From: DATAFF01 sp963744915
GTDB lineage: Bacteria; Pseudomonadota; Alphaproteobacteria; Rhizobiales; Aestuariivirgaceae
Direction: 5' to 3'
NCBI GenBank assembly: GCA_963744915.1
Contig: CAVUUY010000015.1
Span: 133,414 to 197,413 of the forward strand
DNA: 64,000 nucleotides
Position numbers and translations under genes: made by a program. Positions 58,819-64,000 of the stretch are shown here, piece after piece (within the stretch, counting starts at the first letter, position 1; every line of letters begins with the position of its first letter). Under the pieces are notes generated by a model. The model saw only the letters and a list, made by a program, of their open reading frames with translations, did no database searches and was not told the origin of the DNA.

Positions 58819-59676
58819 ATGATCAATCAATCGGCCTCGACGATCCCTGCCGTCGCTGGCATCGGTCTTCGCCACCCGCATATTGCAGAGATCCTGGAGA
58901 GACGTCCGGCGGCCGGCTGGCTCGAGATTCACGCCGAAAACTACATGAATGGCGGTCCCGCCGCGCAGGCGCTCGACAAGATCCGTGGGCATTTCGAGCT
59001 GTCCGTCCATGGCGTCGGTCTGTCGCTGGGATCCGCGACCGGGATCGACCCTGCTCACCTCGCACGTCTCAAGGCTGTGTGCGATCGTTTCCAGCCGAAG
59101 CTGGTGTCGGAGCACCTCGCCTGGTGCATCGCCGACGGCGTCTATTTGAATGACCTGTTGCCGGTGCCGCATGACGAGGAGGCGCTCAAGATCCTGGCGC
59201 GCAATATCGACCTGGCACAATCGACCCTTGGCCGGCAGATCCTCATCGAGAATCTCTCGACCTATGTCGGCTTTGCGAAGTCGACGATGAACGAGGCGGA
59301 GTTTCTCGCCGAGCTCGTTCGCCGCACCGGCTGCGGCCTCTTGCTCGACGTGAACAATGTCTATGTCTCGGCGCACAATGTCGGGTTCGATGCCGACGCG
59401 TGGATCGCCAGCCTTCCAGGCGAGGCCATCGGAGAAATTCATGTCGCCGGGCATTCCCGCAATGAAACGCCGGATGGCCCGGTCCTGATCGACGATCACG
59501 GATCGCTCGTCGCGCCCGATGTCTGGGGGCTGTATGCCAGAGCGATCAATCGCTTCGGGCGCCGTCCGACGCTTGTCGAATGGGATTTCGGAATACCGAC
59601 ACTCGATGTCCTGCTTGGCGAAGCGATGCGGGCCGATCTCATTGCCGGTTCGGAGGTGTTCCATGCTGCCGCTTGA
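58819..59676 (+). CDS. bufB: DUF692 multinuclear non-heme iron oxidative enzyme (MNIO)
   Basis: The 285-residue TIM-barrel enzyme matches DUF692: GIGLRHPHIAEIL, WLEIHAENYMNGG, LSVHGVGLSLGS, VSEHLAW, LLLDVNNVYVSAHN and GEIHVAGH. MNIO enzymes use an iron cluster to turn precursor Cys residues into heterocycles, here presumably those of the adjacent DUF2282 peptide. All signature His/Asp/Glu blocks appear intact. It overlaps the bufC start by 14 bases. Confidence 0.93.
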   Translation: MINQSASTIPAVAGIGLRHPHIAEILERRPAAGWLEIHAENYMNGGPAAQALDKIRGHFELSVHGVGLSLGSATGIDPAHLARLKAVCDRFQPKLVSEHLAWCIADGVYLNDLLPVPHDEEALKILARNIDLAQSTLGRQILIENLSTYVGFAKSTMNEAEFLAELVRRTGCGLLLDVNNVYVSAHNVGFDADAWIASLPGEAIGEIHVAGHSRNETPDGPVLIDDHGSLVAPDVWGLYARAINRFGRRPTLVEWDFGIPTLDVLLGEAMRADLIAGSEVFHAAA

Positions 59677-60446
59677 AACACTGCAGCGGATGATGACCGC
59701 GAGCATTCTGAGCGCAACTTCATCTCGTCTTGGATCAGAGCTCGAAGCCGGCAAGGCGAGCCCCCTGGGTCGGTTTGAAATCTATCGCAACAACACGCTG
59801 ATTTCCCTGACCGAGGCGCTCAAGGCGAACTTTCCCGTGACGGTCAGGCTGGTCGACGAACGATTTTTCCGCTGGGTTGCGCAGGACTTCATTCGACACC
59901 ATCCACCGCGCGAGCCGCGCCTGGCCCTCTACGGCGCCGCGCTGCCGGCGTTCCTGGCAACGCTGCCGGCTTGCCGCACCGTTCCCTATGTCGCCGAAGT
60001 CGCACGCCTCGAATGGGCGATCTGCCAGTCTCTCCAGGCCGAACAGCTCAACCCTTGCTCGCCCGAGCGCTCTCTCCGGCCTGGGCGTCGAAGCGGGTGC
60101 CGCACGGCTCATTCTCCAGCCAGCTCTGCAACTTGTTCCAGCACGCTGGCCGGTCATGGAGATCTGGACGGCGCACCAGACAGATCCTGTCGAAATCTCG
60201 GACAGCATCGTCCGACAAGCCTCCCATGTGCAGGTCATGCGCCATGATGACCGGGTTCGCCTGACGCCCCTGCAAGCCGGCCGCTTCGCCTTCAGGCGCA
60301 GGCTGGCGCGAGGGCTTTCTCTTCACGCGGCCCTTGAATGGGCGGCGTCACGGGACCCCGCGTTTTCACCGGCGCACGAACTGGCATCTCTGTTTGCAGA
60401 GAATATCGTGACCAAAATCATCCCAGCACAAGGAGAACGATCATGA
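59663..60446 (+). pseudogene. bufC: DUF2063 MNIO partner protein, one-base insertion
   Basis: The first frame carries the DNA-binding-like DUF2063 domain (RFEIYRNNTLISLTEALKANFPVTVRLVDERFFRWVAQDFI…) to QAEQLNP. An extra T near 60054-60055 shifts the frame. The rest (SGLGVEAGAARLILQPALQLVPARWPVMEIW … FAENIVTKIIPAQGERS) is intact in the next frame. The corrected length is 260 residues. This protein helps the DUF692 enzyme engage its precursor, so a real frameshift would cripple maturation. Its stop overlaps the doxX-like start as ATGA. Confidence 0.85.
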
Positions 60447-60919
60447 CAACGATGGAGGCCGCTCCCATGGGCCGTCATTCCCTCAGCGCAGTCCTCGGTG
60501 ACATCTTTGCGCTGCCTGAGCGCATTCCACTTTCGCTCGTCCAGCTCATGACCCGCCTGGCAATCGGCCATGTGTTTTGGACCTCGGCCCAGTCGAAACT
60601 GGCGAGCTGGCCGGTGACGCTGCAGCTCTTCGCGATGGAATACCGGGTGCCGGTTCTGCCGCCGGATGTGGCAGCCTCGCTCGCCACCGCCGCCGAGCTG
60701 TCCGGATCGGTTCTGATCGTCGCGGGGCTCTTCACCCGCCTGGCCGCGCTGCAGCTGCTGGGTGTCGTCATGGTGATCCAGCTCTTTGTCTTCCCGGGCA
60801 ATTGGGCGGAGCATCTTCTATGGGCCAGCGCCTTGATGTTGCTCCTCGCCAGGGGCGCCGGAGTCATTTCGCTGGATTGGCTCGCATCGAGTTTATTGAA
60901 GAGGCGGGCATGGGGCTGA
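60443..60919 (+). CDS. DoxX family membrane protein
   Basis: The 158-residue protein has four transmembrane helices and the DoxX pattern (LMTRLAIGHVFWTSAQSKLASWP, ATAAELSGSVLIVAGLFTRLAA). DoxX genes commonly close bufferin operons and may provide redox or quinone-linked support. The ATG at 60443 follows AAGGAG and overlaps the bufC stop. Its end overlaps the convergent flavin-protein gene by 56 bases. Confidence 0.9.
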   Translation: MTTMEAAPMGRHSLSAVLGDIFALPERIPLSLVQLMTRLAIGHVFWTSAQSKLASWPVTLQLFAMEYRVPVLPPDVAASLATAAELSGSVLIVAGLFTRLAALQLLGVVMVIQLFVFPGNWAEHLLWASALMLLLARGAGVISLDWLASSLLKRRAWG

Positions 60920-61529
60920 GTTGCAGCTGCGCGACCTCTGCTTCCAACTCTGAGATCCTCTTGTCTCGCTCCGCGAGGGCGGCGGCGACATCGTCAGCGT
61001 CAAACCGTTGCGGGATGTGTTGCGAGCAGTTTGCATCCCAGGCTGAAACGGTGAAGAGAATGACCTGCTCGGGGCGCGCCTTGTAACCTTTCGGCATCAG
61101 TCTTGCCACCAATTCGGCATCACCTTCGACGACCCGCGCCTCACCCCAGATCTTGATCCGTTGACGGTGTGCGAAGTCGATGAGAAAGAGATGCGCTTTG
61201 GGATTATCGGCCAGGTTCCCGAGCGTGATGTATTGGCGGTTTCCAGCATAGTCGGCGAAGGCGATCGTCTGGTCGTCGACGATCTTCAGGAATCCGGCCG
61301 GACCGCCGCGGTGTTGAACATAGGGCTGTCCTTCAGCGTTCGCGGTGGCCAGAAACACGCTGGTCTGGGCCTTGATGAAGGCGGCGAGATCTGGCGTGAT
61401 CCGCGTCTTCCAAGAACCGCGTTCCTCGATGCGCCGATAGGAATTTCGCGAGCCTTTGCGGCTCTGAATAGCCTTCACGCTCGGTGTGAAGGCAACATCG
61501 CTGGCAGGCGAGGGGGCGGTGCTATCCAT
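60864..61529 (-). CDS. pyridoxamine 5'-phosphate oxidase-fold FMN-binding protein
   Basis: The 221-residue protein has the split-barrel fold of the PNPOx-like family: AFIKAQTSVFLATANAEGQPYVQHRGGPAGFLKIV, NRQYITLGNLADNP and IKIWGEARVVEG. A C-terminal coiled region (AALAERDKRISELEAEVAQLQ) is added. The substrate is unknown; an FMN- or F420-like redox role is likely. The ATG at 61529 is preferred over a TTG at 61556. It is divergent from the second LysR gene, its probable regulator. Confidence 0.87.
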   Translation of the reverse strand: MDSTAPSPASDVAFTPSVKAIQSRKGSRNSYRRIEERGSWKTRITPDLAAFIKAQTSVFLATANAEGQPYVQHRGGPAGFLKIVDDQTIAFADYAGNRQYITLGNLADNPKAHLFLIDFAHRQRIKIWGEARVVEGDAELVARLMPKGYKARPEQVILFTVSAWDANCSQHIPQRFDADDVAAALAERDKRISELEAEVAQLQLSPMPASSINSMRANPAK

Positions 61530-61627
61530 CGCGGGCTCCAAGGGCTGTGGTCCCAAGCTAGATAGATTGTTCGTGATATTTGGATAATCAGTTGACTGCG
61601 AAATTTATTATTGCGCATTTTGCAACA

Positions 61628-62536
61628 ATGGACCGGATCGAGTCACTGGCGCTGTTTCTTTCGATTGCCGAGCAGGGGACATTTGCCGCCGCCGCTCGCC
61701 GCGCCGGTCAATCTCCCGCAACGGTCACGCGGGCGGTCAATGAGCTCGAAACCGCTCTCGGCGTTCGGTTGATCGAAAGGACCACCCGCAAATTGGCCCT
61801 TACGGATGCGGGCTTTCGCCTGGCGGAGCATATGCGCCGCCTTCTTCCGGATCTGGAAGGAGCAATGCGGGACGTTGCCGGTCAGTCGGCGGTTCCCACT
61901 GGACGGCTGCGGATTTCAGCGCCGCGTCTCTTTGGACAGATGCATATCGTGCCGCTGATCAACGAATATCTCGACACCTATCGCAAAACGCGGGTCGAGC
62001 TCAGTCTTTCAGATCGGTTCGTCGACCTGCTCGATGACGGGATCGACCTTGCCCTGCGTATCGGGCAGCTGCCTGATTCGACGCTGGTTGCACGGCAAAT
62101 GGGCACAGTCCGTCGGGTTTTTGTCGCGAGCCCGAATTACCTGAAGCAAGCCGGCTGTCCGATGACGCCCGAGGAATTGGCAAGACATGAGATCATTTCA
62201 TTCACGGGCCAGTCTGGGGACACCCATTGGAAGTTCCATGCCGGCCAATCAGGTTTGCGGACGGTCAGGCTCCAATCCCGATTCCAGGTGGACCAAATGG
62301 AGGTGGCGATCGAGGCTGCAGTAAATGGCAGGGGAATTGCCGCTCCTCTGTCGTACCAGGTCGAGCGGGCGCTGAGGACGGGGAAGCTGGTCCGTATCCT
62401 CAGGGCATTTGAACCTCCCGCACTTCCGGTGCAGTTCGTGTTTCCCTCTGCTCGCTTGATGGCCCCATCTGTCCGTGCATTTCTTGATCTCGCTATTCAT
62501 CGATTGGCTAAGCAGAAAGCACTACGGGAGCAATGA
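61628..62536 (+). CDS. LysR family transcriptional regulator (CrgA/AaeR-like)
   Basis: The 302-residue protein has the HTH ESLALFLSIAEQGTFAAAARRAGQSPATVTRAVNELE and the effector domain of the CrgA branch (GRLRISAPRLFGQMHI, DLALRIGQLPDSTLVARQMG, GRGIAAPLSYQVERAL). It is divergent from the PNPOx-fold gene with a 98-base gap. No ATAG-N7-CTAT copy lies in that gap, so it is probably a separate regulator from the 57383 gene. Confidence 0.9.
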   Translation: MDRIESLALFLSIAEQGTFAAAARRAGQSPATVTRAVNELETALGVRLIERTTRKLALTDAGFRLAEHMRRLLPDLEGAMRDVAGQSAVPTGRLRISAPRLFGQMHIVPLINEYLDTYRKTRVELSLSDRFVDLLDDGIDLALRIGQLPDSTLVARQMGTVRRVFVASPNYLKQAGCPMTPEELARHEIISFTGQSGDTHWKFHAGQSGLRTVRLQSRFQVDQMEVAIEAAVNGRGIAAPLSYQVERALRTGKLVRILRAFEPPALPVQFVFPSARLMAPSVRAFLDLAIHRLAKQKALREQ

Positions 62537-62668
62537 GCAAGGCAGAGCAACGATCGAACGTCAACGATATCCGCTTTTGGCCCAATGGCTGAACTCGGAG
62601 CAGCCAAGTGGTCGGTCGGCTTTTGGACTAAAAGCAGACGGTCGTTGCGCGCTCGATTTCGGTCTTGT

Positions 62669-63804
62669 CTACGAAGTAGTCTCGAGCGCCAGCGAACTTA
62701 TATGCGCCGCCCACGTTTCCAACGCTTCCTTTCGTTCCTGTAAAAACTCGTGCCGTTGATAGACCGCAGCGACACCGGATATTGTTCCAGATTGATGGTT
62801 CAGTATCCTATCGGCTACGTGCGGAGCAATTCCGAGTTTAGCCATTCCACTGACTGCAGTGCGACGGAGATCATGTAGTACCCAGCCACTTACTCCGGAG
62901 GAGCGATCGAGTGTCCTTTTCATCTCGCTCCAGTTCTGAAATGGCTTTGCACCGTGGTTAAAGAAAATTATCGGTTCGACGCGCTCCAGTCGCGCCAGAA
63001 TATCAACGGCTGCTGGTGCCAAATGGACTAGATGCGGCTTGTTGTTCTTCGATCGGACGGACGGTATCGTCCAAATCCGGGTCTCAAAATCTATTTCGTT
63101 CCACATCATCTCGGATATCTCCGAGCGCCGCTGGGCAGTTAGAGTAAGCATTTCGATGATGTGGCCGTACGGAAATCCAATTCCCCGTGCAGATAGATAA
63201 CTGCAGTTAATTCTCGATCATCCAGCACCCGGTCTCGCGGGTGTTCTGGGGCTGGATCGGGTAGTCCATGGCAAGGCGAGCGGTCGAGCATCGAGCGGCC
63301 GACACACCAATTCATCATCGATCGAAGTGTTGAGTATGCCCGGTTTGCGGTTCCCGGGGACCCGCGGTCTACGATTGCATCGAGGAGCGCAACCACATCG
63401 CGCTTGCTGATGTCGTGAATAGACGGCCCTCGCCAAACGGCGACTATTTCTCGCTCGATTACTCGACGCATTTCGGAGCTTGAGCGTTTCGACGCCAAAT
63501 GACGAATGAAAAAGTTCTCCGCGACCGACTCGACGCCGTCCAACACCGTCCGACGTCGAGCCTCACGGCGTTCAGCTGCGGGATCTCGCCCTTCAGCGCG
63601 AGCTGCCAGGACTTTCTGGGCGGCAACACGGGCCGATGCCAGTGTCGTGGGTCCGTACGGTCCAATGGTATATTTGCGGAGGCGCGCCGTTCCGTTTTTC
63701 GTCCGGTACATCACTATGAAGACTTTGCGTCCTTTCGGCGTAACCTTGAGGCCAAACCCGGAAAGGGCCGCATCCCAGTAAACGGCGTCTTTGGGTCTAG
63801 GCAC
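62669..63804 (-). pseudogene. tyrosine integrase of a mobile element, one-base deletion
   Basis: The protein is of the P4/DUF4102 integrase type (about 378 residues after correction). The N-terminal DUF4102-like region (WDAALSGFGLKVTPKGRKVFIVMYRTKNG) and core-binding domain are in one frame. A missing base near 63192 shifts the frame. The catalytic part follows in the next frame, with Arg in TAQRRSEI, His/Arg in LHDLRRTAV, His in RILNHQSG and Tyr in AVYQRHEF. The homologous N-terminus extends upstream of GTG 63804 (LTKSFIDSLV), where no standard start is present. It marks a mobile element crossing or bordering this end of the window. Confidence 0.8.
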
Positions 63805-64000
63805 GAGGCTATCAATGAATGATTTCGTCAGACGGATTTCTTGGCACTTGGTTTGCTACCTGGCAGCGCAATAGGTAGCAGCCTGTATGTCACGACAGGC
63901 TCGACCTGCCAATCATAGAAAACTCGATCTTCGCGAAATCAATGAGGTTATCCAACAACCGGCCACTTTAGACAACCTGGGACAACGGGCCTCCACTCCC
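63805..64000. other. region upstream of the integrase with two small stem-loops
   Basis: GCTACCT/AGGTAGC (63855-63861 with 63873-63879) and GCCTGT/ACAGGC (63881-63886 with 63895-63900) can form adjacent hairpins. GACAAC is repeated directly near 63970-63990. This is where an integrase attachment site could lie. No copy of the tRNA-Arg 3' end was found. Confidence 0.35.

Noticed and set aside
63805..64000. attR copy of the tRNA-Arg 3' end
   Set aside because: No matching stretch to the tRNA 3' end was found in the last 200 bases.

Overview
The window looks like a piece of the chromosome of a high-GC alphaproteobacterium, most likely order Hyphomicrobiales (Rhizobiales). The evidence is an rRNA operon ordered 16S-tRNA-Ile-tRNA-Ala-23S, a CIRCE-controlled groESL, and a gene neighbourhood common in that order: clpB/DUF4167/prmC/prfA/ptsP/lysC, cobST, a Suv3-type helicase followed by an S4 protein, fdxA and carD, and a patatin DUF3734/bdhA pair. 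The genus cannot be read from the sequence alone.

Layout. 1-2960 (minus) is an rRNA operon with promoter and boxA elements; 23S runs off the left edge. 3490-46009 is dense housekeeping sequence in which every gene reads through. It contains an M23 peptidase; the minus-strand run lysC > ptsP > RodZ-like > prfA > prmC > DUF4167 > clpB; ubiG against grxC > nitrilase > DUF1178; comF, a methyltransferase, an orphan Flp pilin, mutT, argJ, ppiC; secA; an L,D-transpeptidase, accA, xerD and a 46-residue small gene; aroK-aroB-corC; bolA; a J-domain protein; cobS-cobT-esterase-like; an acetyltransferase coupled to rpmB; DUF3108; helicase-S4; fdxA; carD-ybaK; and tRNA-Arg(CCT).

46010-64000 has a different character. 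By eye it is less GC-rich, is accessory in content, and carries many single-base frameshifts: groEL has two, DUF1622 one, patatin three, bdhA one, bufC one and a terminal integrase one. Eight of the nine are one-base insertions. They mark either a decaying region or sequencing/assembly error. The region holds groESL, a truncated greB, a disulfide reductase, and a DUF1622-patatin-bdhA group. It also holds a stress cluster at 53.1-60.9 kb: an MFS exporter, two peroxiredoxin-like proteins, DUF302, a cupin, a LysR regulator, and a bufferin-type operon (DUF2282 precursor, DUF692 MNIO enzyme, DUF2063 partner, DoxX).

The main discovery candidate is regulatory. Six exact copies of ATAG-N7-CTAT (each a T-N11-A LysR-type box) lie in the 53.1-58.4 kb interval, and all sit just upstream of the cluster's transcription units (MFS/bdhA, DUF302, cupin, lysR/bufA). 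This suggests that the LysR protein at 57.4-58.3 kb controls the MFS-peroxiredoxin, DUF302, cupin and bufferin units as one local regulon, probably against copper, oxidant or electrophile stress.
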